From Sulfurovum sp. (GTDB lineage Bacteria; Campylobacterota; Campylobacteria; Campylobacterales; Sulfurovaceae): a stretch of 64,000 nucleotides of DNA. Below are positions 16,902 through 25,088 of this stretch, piece after piece. The notes below the pieces were generated by a model. The model saw only the letters and a program-made list of their open reading frames with translations, searched no databases and was not told the origin of the DNA. The stretch lies in NCBI GenBank assembly GCA_002733215.1, contig NVUY01000005.1, forward strand, positions 42,163 through 106,162, in the 5' to 3' direction. Every line of letters starts with the position of its first letter. Position 1 is the stretch's first letter. The position numbers and the translations under genes are program-made.

Positions 16902-17198
16902 TTATCTCTTAAAATCAGGCACATCCATATCTAAGTAAGATATCTCTTTTAAGACATCTTGACGAAATTTATCCAGTGGAGAGCGGATGCTGTAGTAAGC
17001 CCAGCGTCCTTTACGTTCAACCCTTAAAAAACCTGCTTCTTTGAGGATCTTGAGATGACGTGAGATGCGTGACTGTATCATGCCAAAGGCTGACTCTATG
17101 TCATAGACACAGACGGCACCGTTTTCATCTATAAATCTAAGTATGGTTAGCCTGGTTTCATCGTTGAGTGCACCGATGGTTTGCAAAAATATTGTCAT
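16902..17198 (-). CDS. arsR: ArsR-family winged-helix repressor
   Basis: A 98-residue ArsR/SmtB-type regulator that should release DNA when arsenite binds. It shows the DETRLTILRF start of the fold and the recognition helix and wing in QSRISRHLKILKEAGFLRVERKGRWAYYSI. The usual arsenite-binding ELCVCDL motif is changed to AVCVYDI, leaving one of the two neighbouring cysteines, so the metal site may use other residues or be weakened. No Shine-Dalgarno sequence precedes its ATG; instead it overlaps, as ATGA, the stop of a 23-codon upstream ORF. Confidence 0.85.
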   Translation of the reverse strand: MTIFLQTIGALNDETRLTILRFIDENGAVCVYDIESAFGMIQSRISRHLKILKEAGFLRVERKGRWAYYSIRSPLDKFRQDVLKEISYLDMDVPDFKR

Positions 17199-17266
17199 GG
17201 AAGTAGTGTAGCGTAAATAGGGAGATGTACAAAGAAGCTCAATATGGCGAAAAAGATTTTTTTCAT
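17195..17266 (-). CDS. 23-residue leader peptide coupled to arsR
   Basis: A short ORF, MKKIFFAILSFFVHLPIYAT plus LLP, with AAGGA eight bases before its ATG. Its TGA overlaps the arsR ATG (ATGA, 17195-17198), and arsR has no ribosome-binding site of its own, so arsR is probably translated by ribosomes finishing this ORF. The peptide looks like an isolated hydrophobic signal sequence; its own function, if any, is unknown. Confidence 0.6.
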   Translation of the reverse strand: MKKIFFAILSFFVHLPIYATLLP

Positions 17267-17296
17267 AGATATTTCCTTAGAATTTTCTTCTGTGAT

Positions 17297-17596
17297 CTAT
17301 TTATGTAATTTTTCTTTTATCTCTTCAACTTCTTCTTTTATCTCCTCTTTTACATGTGCTATATCAGCTTCTACAGCGGCATCCACATCTGCTTGGTTCT
17401 TATACTTGCTGTGATATATGCCCAGAACAACGGCTACGATAGCTGAAGAGGTAAATAAGAAATTATACTCAAGCATCGTAGGGTCAATGAAGTAAAAGAT
17501 ACCTATGATGAATGCAAAAATGGCAAAATATGCTATGGATGATGTTATAAATCTTGAGAATGAAAATGGTGTAGCTTTGGGTTTTGTTTGGTTCAC
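17297..17596 (-). CDS. Small membrane protein with two transmembrane helices
   Basis: A 99-residue protein I cannot assign. A Lys/Pro-rich start is followed by two hydrophobic helices (about residues 17-37 and 45-62), then an acidic charged helix rich in Glu/Lys (VKEEIKEEVEEIKEKLHK), probably a short cytoplasmic coiled coil. It lies upstream of the ars operon in the same direction, but the leader peptide has its own ribosome-binding site and a promoter may lie in the gap, so membership of the operon is uncertain. Confidence 0.55.
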   Translation of the reverse strand: MNQTKPKATPFSFSRFITSSIAYFAIFAFIIGIFYFIDPTMLEYNFLFTSSAIVAVVLGIYHSKYKNQADVDAAVEADIAHVKEEIKEEVEEIKEKLHK

Positions 17597-17888
17597 TGTG
17601 TTTCCTTGTAAAAAAATATAAATTGTGTGTGAGTATTATCTATAGATTGTATCATATCAATAATATTTTTTCTTTTAATGTAACCTTAGATGCTTCATCT
17701 CGACTTTATAGATATTTAAAAAATAATTTTGAGGACAGTAACGGATTTTAGGTTCCTGATCTTCCTCATATAGTTATGTTTAGAAAAAAGATGCATCGGT
17801 TTTCCTTAAAATTTATTTTCTATTAATCTTCTTTGTTTCTATACCAAACTTTATGTAATTTTTTATCTATATGAAAAAAAACGTCTTC
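17597..17888. other. AT-rich intergenic region
   Basis: About 290 bp between two reverse-strand genes. It is T- and A-rich with no convincing ORF, RNA gene or strong palindrome. It probably contains the promoter of the small membrane protein gene and the transcription end of the metal-transport operon. Confidence 0.5.
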
Positions 17889-18188
17889 CTATTTATAGGT
17901 ATTTTTACTTTCTGATATAAGTGTTAAATGTTTCATTAGCTTAGCCTCGTCTTTTTCTTTATAGTAAAAGCTACCATAAAATACATTGGTATCCAAGTTG
18001 TGTATTTCAACGATATCATATGCTGACTCAGGAAGAATCTCGGGAATCCAACCTCGTTCTATTGCATTATCTGAGAGAACAGCTTGTAGATTTTTATAAC
18101 TGTTACGTTGTTCATCGCTAGTGTAGCTTAGCAATATAACAAACATCAGTAGCATTAAAACAAAGAAGTAAAGAAATATTTTTTTCAT
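17889..18188 (-). CDS. Small membrane-anchored or exported protein of the metal-transport operon
   Basis: A 99-residue protein starting at MKKIFLYFFVLMLL; an upstream in-frame start would add 13 residues. The first 22 residues are a hydrophobic anchor or signal. The rest, with WIPEILPESAYDIVEIHN in the middle, resembles small YbbD/lipoprotein-like hypothetical proteins but has no certain family. It follows the permease gene by 8 bp, so it is probably co-transcribed with the zinc/manganese importer; the context gives no specific role. Confidence 0.6.
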   Translation of the reverse strand: MKKIFLYFFVLMLLMFVILLSYTSDEQRNSYKNLQAVLSDNAIERGWIPEILPESAYDIVEIHNLDTNVFYGSFYYKEKDEAKLMKHLTLISESKNTYK

Positions 18189-18195
18189 ATAATTT

Positions 18196-18996
18196 TTAAC
18201 TACCTCGATAAAAGAGTAAAAAAGCACCTAAAGAGAGTGCCGATACCATGATGATGGATGCTCCGGAAGTAAGATCATAAGTATATGACAACCATAGTCC
18301 CCCAAGTGTAAAGAGTGAAGCAATGGCTCCAGAGAGAAACATCATGGAAAAAAGACTATGGGAAAGCTTTTCTGCGATGTAAACAGGGATAGTAAGCATC
18401 GCTATGACCAAGATGAGTCCTACCACTTTAATGGCAATGACCACCGTAAGTGCTGAGAGTATGAGAATAAGTGTGTAGAAGAATTTGACATTCACACCAC
18501 GTAAGCCTGCATACTCTGAGTCGTAAGATACGGCGAGTATATCTCTATACCAAAAGGTCACTACAAAGAGTATGACTGCAAGCAGGGCAGCCATAAAATA
18601 CAAATCTTCAGAACTTACAGCCAAAATCGACCCAAAGAGGTAAGACATTAGGTCTACATTATAACCAGGGGTGAGGTCGACAAATATCACACCTATAGCC
18701 ATGCCCACAGCCCAGATGAGTCCTATGAAGGTATCCATTCGGTGGCGTTTTTTTAGCGTAAGTACCGCGATGAGTAAGGCAGCAGCTACAGCAAAAAGAG
18801 AAGCACCTAGAAAGATAGGTAAACCAAAGAAGACTGCCATACCAATACCTCCGTAAGAAGTGTGGGCAATGCCTCCTGCTAAAAACACCATACGGTTAAC
18901 CACAATGAGTGAGCCTATGATGCCTGCTGCAAAACTCACAAGTAAACCTGCGAGTAGGGCATGTTGCATAAATTCAAACTGGAGAGCTTCTATCAT
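18196..18996 (-). CDS. Metal ABC transporter permease (ZnuB/MntB family)
   Basis: A 266-residue membrane protein with about eight hydrophobic segments, of the ABC-3 permease family that imports zinc or manganese. Recognisable parts are AGIIGSLIVVNRMVFLAGG near the start and the central LRGVNVKFF segment, with long helices up to SLGAFLLFYRG. I place the start at the ATG that overlaps the stop of the ATPase gene as ATGA and has GGAG eight bases upstream; an ATG 15 bp further upstream is less well placed. It is the channel of the complex formed with the two genes before it. Confidence 0.85.
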   Translation of the reverse strand: MIEALQFEFMQHALLAGLLVSFAAGIIGSLIVVNRMVFLAGGIAHTSYGGIGMAVFFGLPIFLGASLFAVAAALLIAVLTLKKRHRMDTFIGLIWAVGMAIGVIFVDLTPGYNVDLMSYLFGSILAVSSEDLYFMAALLAVILFVVTFWYRDILAVSYDSEYAGLRGVNVKFFYTLILILSALTVVIAIKVVGLILVIAMLTIPVYIAEKLSHSLFSMMFLSGAIASLFTLGGLWLSYTYDLTSGASIIMVSALSLGAFLLFYRGS

Positions 18997-19781
18997 TTGC
19001 TTTTTCTCCATGTTGGTACATCTTCAGGCTCACAGGCATCACAGTTATCTGCGCCCAACATTTGAAGAAGTTCAATTTCACAGAAATGTTCATTGTTTCC
19101 ATGGGTATGAAAGGTCTGTTTTTTATCTGAGATATCATGATAGGAGAGGGTTTTATTGACGTGTGCTGCTTTGTTTGCATACTCTAATATTACCGAGATA
19201 TCGTGGCTGACCACAATGACCGTAATATGTTCATTGAGTACTTTCAAAAGTTCATAAATGCTCCGCTGACCGGTAATGTCTATACTGGAAGTGGGTTCAT
19301 CAAGTATGAGTATTTGTGGATGCGCACAGAGGGCACGGGCTATCATCACCCTTTGACGTTGTCCTCCTGAGAGGGAACCTATCTTAGTTTCTGCGTATGC
19401 TTGCATGTTCACCTGTTCCAATGCACCCATAGCACAGAGTATTTCATCTTTACCATAACCAAAGAGCGGTCTTTTGCCTCCAACATGTCCCATCATCACC
19501 ACTTCTATGACTTTAATGGGGAAGTCTGTATTTACATTTGTATTTTGAGGCACGTAGCCCATTTTTGTGAGTCTCTGTGAAGGTTTCTTGCCTAGTACAG
19601 AGATAGAGCCTTTTTTGAGTCTGTTGATACCCAAGATAAGTTTGAGTAGGGTAGATTTACCTCCACCGTTTGGACCGATGATCGCTAAAAAATCTTTCTC
19701 TTCCACATTTAGATTGATATCTTCCAGGATCATTTGCGTATCATAGGCAAATGAAAGATCTTTGATATCGATCACAGACAT
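18993..19781 (-). CDS. Metal ABC transporter ATP-binding protein (ZnuC-like)
   Basis: A 262-residue ABC ATPase. Walker A GPNGGGKST (about residues 36-44), signature LSGGQRQR, Walker B ILILDEPT and the switch histidine in VVSHD are all present. The C-terminal 60 residues contain a His/Cys-rich stretch (HTHGNNEHFCEIE, then DNCDACEPED), unusual for ZnuC and possibly a metal sensor. It lies between the binding protein and permease genes with a 1-bp gap upstream and a 4-bp overlap downstream. Confidence 0.87.
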   Translation of the reverse strand: MSVIDIKDLSFAYDTQMILEDINLNVEEKDFLAIIGPNGGGKSTLLKLILGINRLKKGSISVLGKKPSQRLTKMGYVPQNTNVNTDFPIKVIEVVMMGHVGGKRPLFGYGKDEILCAMGALEQVNMQAYAETKIGSLSGGQRQRVMIARALCAHPQILILDEPTSSIDITGQRSIYELLKVLNEHITVIVVSHDISVILEYANKAAHVNKTLSYHDISDKKQTFHTHGNNEHFCEIELLQMLGADNCDACEPEDVPTWRKSK

Positions 19782-19782
19782 A

Positions 19783-20634
19783 CTAGTTCTTCCCTGCGAT
19801 GGTGTTGGCGATCTTTATAAGGTTCTCCGACCAGTTTGGGGCGAGGGGACTTACTTTGACTACAGGTATCTGTAACTCTTTGGCGATGATCTTTGCCACA
19901 GTGTCCGAAAACTCCGGCTGTGTAAAAATGGCAGTAACCTTCTTTTCTTTGGCTTCTTTGAGTAAATGTATAAGTGCTTTGGGTTTTGTTTCTTTCCCTT
20001 CCACTTCCACAGCGATCTGTTCAAGGTTATAGGCTTTGGCAAAGTATCCCCATGAAGGGTGAAAGACCATAAATCTGCGTGCATCTGTCAAAGAAGAAAG
20101 AATGTCTGAGACCTGTTTGTCAGTTTCATCTATGGAAGCTAAAAAACTATCAAAGTTTCTTTTATAATACTCGGTATTGTCCGGATCATTCTCTATCAAT
20201 GCAGTATAAATGTTTTGAGCGATGATCTTCACATTGGCAGGGGATGTCCAGATATGCGGATCTGCACCTTCATGGGCATGCTCATCATGTGATCCTTCTT
20301 CACAGGCATGTTTCATCTGTATTTTTGTAATATTGTCTGCAAGGTCAATGATCTGCATTTTAGGATTAAGACTTTTAAACTTAGGCAGCCATACCTGCTC
20401 AAACTCTACATCAATGGCAAAATAAAGATCTGCTTTAGAGATCTCTATCATCTGTGACGGCTTTGGTTCATACGTGTGCGGAGAGTTACCCGGCTGTACC
20501 ATAAGTGATACATTCACCTTGTCCCCGCCGATGGCCTTAACAAATGTTTGTTGAGGTAAAATGCTGACAACAGCGTTCATATTAGAAAATATATATGTTG
20601 TTGATAATAAGAAAATGAGTGTAATTTTATTCAT
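19783..20634 (-). CDS. Zinc/manganese ABC transporter substrate-binding protein (ZnuA-like)
   Basis: A 283-residue periplasmic cluster A-I binding protein with a 17-residue signal peptide (MNKITLIFLLSTTYIFS). Metal-ligand candidates are the histidine in GNSPHTYEPKPS, one in ADPHIWTSP, one in VFHPSWGYFA and the acidic residue in TQPEFSD. Between the first two lies a His/Glu-rich loop (CEEGSHDEHAHEG), typical of ZnuA and pointing to zinc rather than manganese. First gene of the operon with the ATPase and permease. The divergent neighbour encodes a truncated haemoglobin. Confidence 0.86.
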   Translation of the reverse strand: MNKITLIFLLSTTYIFSNMNAVVSILPQQTFVKAIGGDKVNVSLMVQPGNSPHTYEPKPSQMIEISKADLYFAIDVEFEQVWLPKFKSLNPKMQIIDLADNITKIQMKHACEEGSHDEHAHEGADPHIWTSPANVKIIAQNIYTALIENDPDNTEYYKRNFDSFLASIDETDKQVSDILSSLTDARRFMVFHPSWGYFAKAYNLEQIAVEVEGKETKPKALIHLLKEAKEKKVTAIFTQPEFSDTVAKIIAKELQIPVVKVSPLAPNWSENLIKIANTIAGKN

Positions 20635-20673
20635 AAATGGATTATAGCAAAATAGTGTTATATGGGGAATTAA

Positions 20674-20687
20674 TTGATAAGAATCAA
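20674..20687. promoter_or_regulatory. CRP/FNR-family binding site upstream of haemoglobin gene
   Basis: TTGATAAGAATCAA matches TTGAT-N4-ATCAA exactly. A -10-like TATAAC lies at 20710-20715; a start at about 20722 would place the site centre (20680.5) at -41.5, the classical class II activator position. Control of a truncated haemoglobin by a CRP/FNR-type regulator is known in Campylobacter (NssR, with a different half-site). Confidence 0.6.
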
Positions 20688-20750
20688 AGAAAAATGAAGC
20701 CTAATTTGTTATAACTTCATATTCTAAAAACATAAAAGACCTATAATAAA

Positions 20751-21140
20751 GTGAGTAAAATGCTAGCAGATAAGATAACAAAAGATAACATAGAAACCAT
20801 GGTGATGAATTTTTACAGACGTGTGCTGAAAGATGATCTTGTAGGACCATATTTCATTGAAGAACTTGGTGATGATATGGACAATAAGTACTGGCAACCA
20901 CATTTAAAACGTCTGGTTGATTTCTGGGAATCTGTGGTACAAGGAGATACCTCTTACAAAAGAAATCCTTTTACACCGCATATGATGATGGAGGATCTTA
21001 ACCTTGAAGTCTTTGAGCGTTGGTTAAAACTCTTCTTTGAAACAGTCGATGAAGTTTACGAACCTCAGATAGCTGACCGCTTTAAAGAAAGAAGCAACAC
21101 TATCGCCGGGAACTTTATGCGTAATTTGGGATTAGTTTAG
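20751..21140 (+). CDS. Group III truncated haemoglobin
   Basis: A 129-residue haem protein of the Campylobacter Ctb type, which binds O2 or NO and is linked to nitrosative stress or oxygen handling. The length and phrases such as MNFYRRVLKDDLVGPYF, LVDFWESVV and PHMMMEDLNLEVFERWL (containing the F-helix region) fit the family. The open frame starts with GTG at 20751; an ATG three codons later (20760) is equally possible, and neither has a strong ribosome-binding site. It is divergent from the zinc importer, with an FNR-type site in between. Confidence 0.85.
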   Translation: MSKMLADKITKDNIETMVMNFYRRVLKDDLVGPYFIEELGDDMDNKYWQPHLKRLVDFWESVVQGDTSYKRNPFTPHMMMEDLNLEVFERWLKLFFETVDEVYEPQIADRFKERSNTIAGNFMRNLGLV

Positions 21141-21230
21141 ATTATGGTTTATTCTTGCGAACCTTACGAACTTATTTAATATTATATTAAGAATATACAG
21201 TTAAGATAATACTAGATGCAAGAGGTAAAA

Positions 21231-22838
21231 ATGAATAAAAATATAGTACCAGTATTAGATATATTATTAGAGAGTAATACTCTTTTATCAAGAGCAGAAA
21301 TTGAAAAGAAAATGCTACATATTAAAACAAGACCTCTTCAAAAAATTCTTGCTGAACTAGAAAGAGAAGGTAGAGTTGAAGTTTTAGGACAAACTGCTTC
21401 TACTGTTTATCGCTTATCTAAAAGTTATCATAAATATTTCACAGAGAAACTTTTCCTTTATCAGAATCAAGTCTTAATAGGATATTTGGGCTATGATCGT
21501 ACGGATGGTTATCGGTTTGTGTATGATAGCGAGTATCTTACAAGAAGCAGGAAAGCTGTACGATTTGAAATGCCTTTAGATATAAAGGGTTACAGTCAGC
21601 AGAAGTGTTTTGTTGATTTTGAGGAAACATTACCCGAAGGCATAGACAGAACAATACTTATTGAAAAATCTGGAAATGCAACAGAGTTTTTTCTTTTAAA
21701 AAACAATGACTATAGTCGGAATGAATTAATTTTTTCCAGTACCAAAATGACATTTGAGGGTGAAAAGACAATAAACTCTGAGAGCTTTTTAGAATCGAAA
21801 TCCAAAATATTGGGAAGCAATAAATTTCCTAATGTTTTGCCGGTTGATGTTGATATTGATGATGTATCTCTTTTCCCCAGTAAATATATGAGTGAAGAAG
21901 CGATAAAGAAAGTGAGAACAATTAGTATTTCTGGGTTTCAGCATAAAATACCTGCCATTATAGACAAAGGCAGCATAAGGCTTCCTCATGAAGATGAGGA
22001 GGTTTTCTATTTTGTTAAACCTTTTCATCCTCTAAAGGCAGATGAAGAAAATAAATTATACTTTCCACACATAGCGATCAATGAACATCTTCATTTGACT
22101 TTTGCAAAAAATGAGTTAGGATTTGATGTTCCAGAAAGTGGAATCTTTAAAACAAAAGAGGACAGAGAGTATCATTATATTGTGAAATATTTTGATAGAT
22201 ATAAAAGCTATAAGTTCCAAAGAAAAGAATTTTCAACCTATTTAGGATTAAGCAGTGATGATAAATATAAAATATCTTCTGAAAAACTATTTGAAAGAGC
22301 TTCCAAGGTATTTCCAAGAGAAGAAGACAGGATTAGGATGCTTGAATATTATTTTTATTCGTTTGTTATTCGCCATGAAGATATGCACACAAAAAATATA
22401 TCTGCTATCATTGATGAAGATAAAAGGATGATCGCACCTTTATATGATATTTCTACAACGGGATTCTATGGGGGAATAAAAAATTATGAATCTCATTTAA
22501 CCATCAATGGTAAGCAAACAAATATTCGCTTAAAAGATTTTCTATGTTTGGTGTCGAAAGCTAACGTCAGCTCTAAAACGTTTTTGAAAAGAGCAAAGGC
22601 TATTCTTGAAACATATCTTGATGCGATGCCACGGTATATCAAGAAGATTAAGAAATTAGATCAGATAGGTTTTTATACAAAAGAAAGACCCAATGCACAA
22701 GAAAAGAAAAGAAAAATCACAGGATGCAAACCTCTTGATGAAGTGATGCTTGATGCTTATCGTCATAGAGTTGATACACTTACAAAAAACTTATGGCTAG
22801 AACAATTAGGTATAGAAAACCGAACAAAAAAGCACTAA
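21231..22838 (+). CDS. HipA-like serine/threonine kinase with N-terminal winged helix
   Basis: A 535-residue protein. Residues about 1-60 form a winged helix (LSRAEIEKKM, then LAELEREGRVEVLG). The second half is a HipA-type kinase: SGFQHKIPA matches the SGxQxK motif, IVKYFDRY the conserved RFDR-like strand, IRHEDMHTKN the catalytic loop (normally N-x-D-x-H-x-KN) and PLYDIST the metal-binding aspartate. HipA phosphorylates proteins such as GltX to cause persistence and is normally held by a separate DNA-binding HipB. None is adjacent; the fused winged helix may replace it. AGAGG precedes the chosen ATG; an in-frame ATG lies five codons upstream. Confidence 0.75.
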   Translation: MNKNIVPVLDILLESNTLLSRAEIEKKMLHIKTRPLQKILAELEREGRVEVLGQTASTVYRLSKSYHKYFTEKLFLYQNQVLIGYLGYDRTDGYRFVYDSEYLTRSRKAVRFEMPLDIKGYSQQKCFVDFEETLPEGIDRTILIEKSGNATEFFLLKNNDYSRNELIFSSTKMTFEGEKTINSESFLESKSKILGSNKFPNVLPVDVDIDDVSLFPSKYMSEEAIKKVRTISISGFQHKIPAIIDKGSIRLPHEDEEVFYFVKPFHPLKADEENKLYFPHIAINEHLHLTFAKNELGFDVPESGIFKTKEDREYHYIVKYFDRYKSYKFQRKEFSTYLGLSSDDKYKISSEKLFERASKVFPREEDRIRMLEYYFYSFVIRHEDMHTKNISAIIDEDKRMIAPLYDISTTGFYGGIKNYESHLTINGKQTNIRLKDFLCLVSKANVSSKTFLKRAKAILETYLDAMPRYIKKIKKLDQIGFYTKERPNAQEKKRKITGCKPLDEVMLDAYRHRVDTLTKNLWLEQLGIENRTKKH

Positions 22839-22888
22839 GAAAACGTCTCATTTTTTACGGTTTCTTCTTGCGAACTTTGCGAACATCT

Positions 22889-24193
22889 TTAATATTTAGA
22901 AATGCCCATACGTTGATGGATAGTGTAAAAAAGAGGACGCTCTTCATTTTTTTCATTTAAACAATCATCTCTAAGTGTTTCCAGTTTCTCTCTTCGCTGA
23001 TGGTCTGATCTGTCATTTTGAGAAAGCAGGAGCATCTCTTCGACCAGACAGCCAAAAGCACGTACCTCCAAACGCTCTAAAGCATTACGTACTTTTACTT
23101 CTTTAGGCTCATAGTATGAAGCCCCACCAAAATCACCAAGTATATTCTTAGCCTCTTTGTCTATCATGATGTTATGCGCGTAAAAATCACCATGCATGAT
23201 ACCTCTCTCATGCATATGTACAGCAGCATCAGCCATGCCTTGGAGTATTTTGATAGCTTGGTTGAGGGTTAGTGTAAAATCTTCTGGATACACATCACGT
23301 GAACATGTCTGAAGTGTAGGAGGCAGACCCAGGTTGAAAAATGAAGAGGGTATGAGTTCCAGCATTAAGACATCTTTCCCTTCAGGATGCCCCGTAACTC
23401 GTGCAAGTACATCCACAAGATGGTCATGATGCCCCATAGAGATGTTAATATCCATCTCTTCTTCAGGTAAACCATCAGAAGTGATGTCACCCTTAAAGAC
23501 CTTTACCGCTACTTCTTTACCCTTGTAGAGAGCTTTAGAAATGAGTCCTGATGCACCTTCTCCTAGTACTTTTCCTAGTACCAAGTCGTTCCATGCTAAC
23601 TCTTTTAGTGGCGTATCGCAGGCAGGGTGCTTTGCACAAAATGGATTACCTCCGTATGCCAGCCATGAGAGTTTTGGCAGTTCTAAAAGCATTTTGGGTA
23701 ACTCTGTAAATGCATTGACAGCAATGCGTAAGAGTTCTAAGTTTTCGCAGTGCTTCATGCTTGTTGGCAGATGGGTAAGTTGATTGCCCGAGAGCATACA
23801 CTTTTGTAAAAGTGTCAAGTCTCCCATAGAGTCAGGTAATCTTTCTAAAGCATTGTCTGTGAGTATCAGCCAACGTGTTGTAAGTGGTAGAGCATTTTCC
23901 TCAACAGTATTTATCTGGTTATTTCTAAAGCCTATCATGGAGAGTTTAGGACATTTGGCAAGTACAGAAGGAAGTACTGTAAAATTATTGTTAGATAAAA
24001 AGAGGATCTTCAAGTTTTTTAAACAGTGAAAATCATCGGGTAAAGAAGATAGTTCATTGTCAGTCATGTCCAAACGCTCTAAACTGTCTGCTAAAGTATA
24101 GACCTCTTTGGGAAAGTCTGTGAGTCTCACTGTCAATGTTAGCTCTTTAGCTCCTGCAAGTTGTCCTGATTTGAGTTGTTCTAGTGTTTTCAT
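22889..24193 (-). CDS. Leucine-rich-repeat protein kinase
   Basis: A 434-residue protein. Residues about 15-195 hold seven or so leucine-rich repeats (for example LKNLKILFLSNNNFTVLPS). Residues about 205-430 form a eukaryote-like protein kinase: glycine loop LGEGASG, VAVKVFKG with the ATP-anchoring lysine, catalytic loop MHGDFYAHNIMID and metal-binding DFGGASY. No signal or transmembrane segment is seen, so it is cytoplasmic. The HGDxxxHN loop lacks the HRD arginine and resembles RIO/Bud32-type or lipid kinase loops. Start placed at ATG 24193; a TTG lies six codons upstream. Confidence 0.8.
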   Translation of the reverse strand: MKTLEQLKSGQLAGAKELTLTVRLTDFPKEVYTLADSLERLDMTDNELSSLPDDFHCLKNLKILFLSNNNFTVLPSVLAKCPKLSMIGFRNNQINTVEENALPLTTRWLILTDNALERLPDSMGDLTLLQKCMLSGNQLTHLPTSMKHCENLELLRIAVNAFTELPKMLLELPKLSWLAYGGNPFCAKHPACDTPLKELAWNDLVLGKVLGEGASGLISKALYKGKEVAVKVFKGDITSDGLPEEEMDINISMGHHDHLVDVLARVTGHPEGKDVLMLELIPSSFFNLGLPPTLQTCSRDVYPEDFTLTLNQAIKILQGMADAAVHMHERGIMHGDFYAHNIMIDKEAKNILGDFGGASYYEPKEVKVRNALERLEVRAFGCLVEEMLLLSQNDRSDHQRREKLETLRDDCLNEKNEERPLFYTIHQRMGISKY

Positions 24194-24272
24194 GCTGGTA
24201 TTGTATCTCAATGAAGCAAATTTTAGTAAGTTTTGCTAAAATTTGCTAAAACTTTTTAGAAATGGACACAAA

Positions 24273-25079
24273 ATGATTAAATTTAGGAAATGGATAGTTT
24301 TAGCAATCACTTTAGTATTGTTTTATTATATCTTTATCGTCAATATATTTGTAACACTTGCAGTGATAGCTTCTTTGTATGTGGCATTTAAACTCTATAA
24401 AGTTTATGCCATAAAAAAATTAAATAGGTTATCAACTTCTAAAGTCTTATTTAGAGAGAGTGAATTAGGCCATTTTATTGCTCTTGTGGCAAAAGTTGCC
24501 AAGGCAGATGGAAGAGTAAGTGAACTGGAAGCGCAACTTATCTCTATGATGTTTGATGATATCTCTAAAATTTTTATAGAAAAAGAGAAAACAAGAAGTA
24601 TTTTAAAAGAGATATTTAATGAAGAAAAAGAGAGAATTGATGATACAAAAGAGCTAGCACACTCTTTAAACAAACTACTCGGACGCAGCAGGTTAAAACG
24701 TAGACAGTTTATAGAGTTTTTAATGCAACTTGCTTTTGTAGATGATGGTCTTACTTCTGATGAAGACAAGGTATTACGTACTATTGTGGCTGAATTAAAT
24801 ATCGCACCTGGTGAATATGAAGCTATGCTGCATAAATTTGAGAACATGATAAAAAACCAAGCTCAAACTATGAGTCTTGACGAAGCCTGTAAAATATTAG
24901 GTGTAAATAAAAGTGATGATATGAACAGCATCAAAAAGACTTATAGAAATCTTGTACGAGAGTATCATCCTGATATCATGATATCACAAGAGAAAGATGC
25001 AGCTTACATAGAAGAAGCAACGGCTAAAATGCAGGAAATAAACCAAGCTTATCAGATTATTAAAGAGGCAAAGAAATAG
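24273..25079 (+). CDS. DjlA-like J-domain co-chaperone with TerB domain
   Basis: A 268-residue membrane-anchored protein. Residues about 5-45 form one or two transmembrane helices. Residues 60-190 match the TerB-type helical domain (AKVAKADGRVSELEAQLI; AFVDDGLTSDEDKVL). The last 65 residues are a J domain with HPD in VREYHPDIM and the start ACKILGV, which would stimulate a DnaK-type Hsp70. This order is that of DjlA. An upstream TTG would add ten residues; I prefer the ATG. Confidence 0.82.
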   Translation: MIKFRKWIVLAITLVLFYYIFIVNIFVTLAVIASLYVAFKLYKVYAIKKLNRLSTSKVLFRESELGHFIALVAKVAKADGRVSELEAQLISMMFDDISKIFIEKEKTRSILKEIFNEEKERIDDTKELAHSLNKLLGRSRLKRRQFIEFLMQLAFVDDGLTSDEDKVLRTIVAELNIAPGEYEAMLHKFENMIKNQAQTMSLDEACKILGVNKSDDMNSIKKTYRNLVREYHPDIMISQEKDAAYIEEATAKMQEINQAYQIIKEAKK

Positions 25080-25088
25080 CCCTTCATG

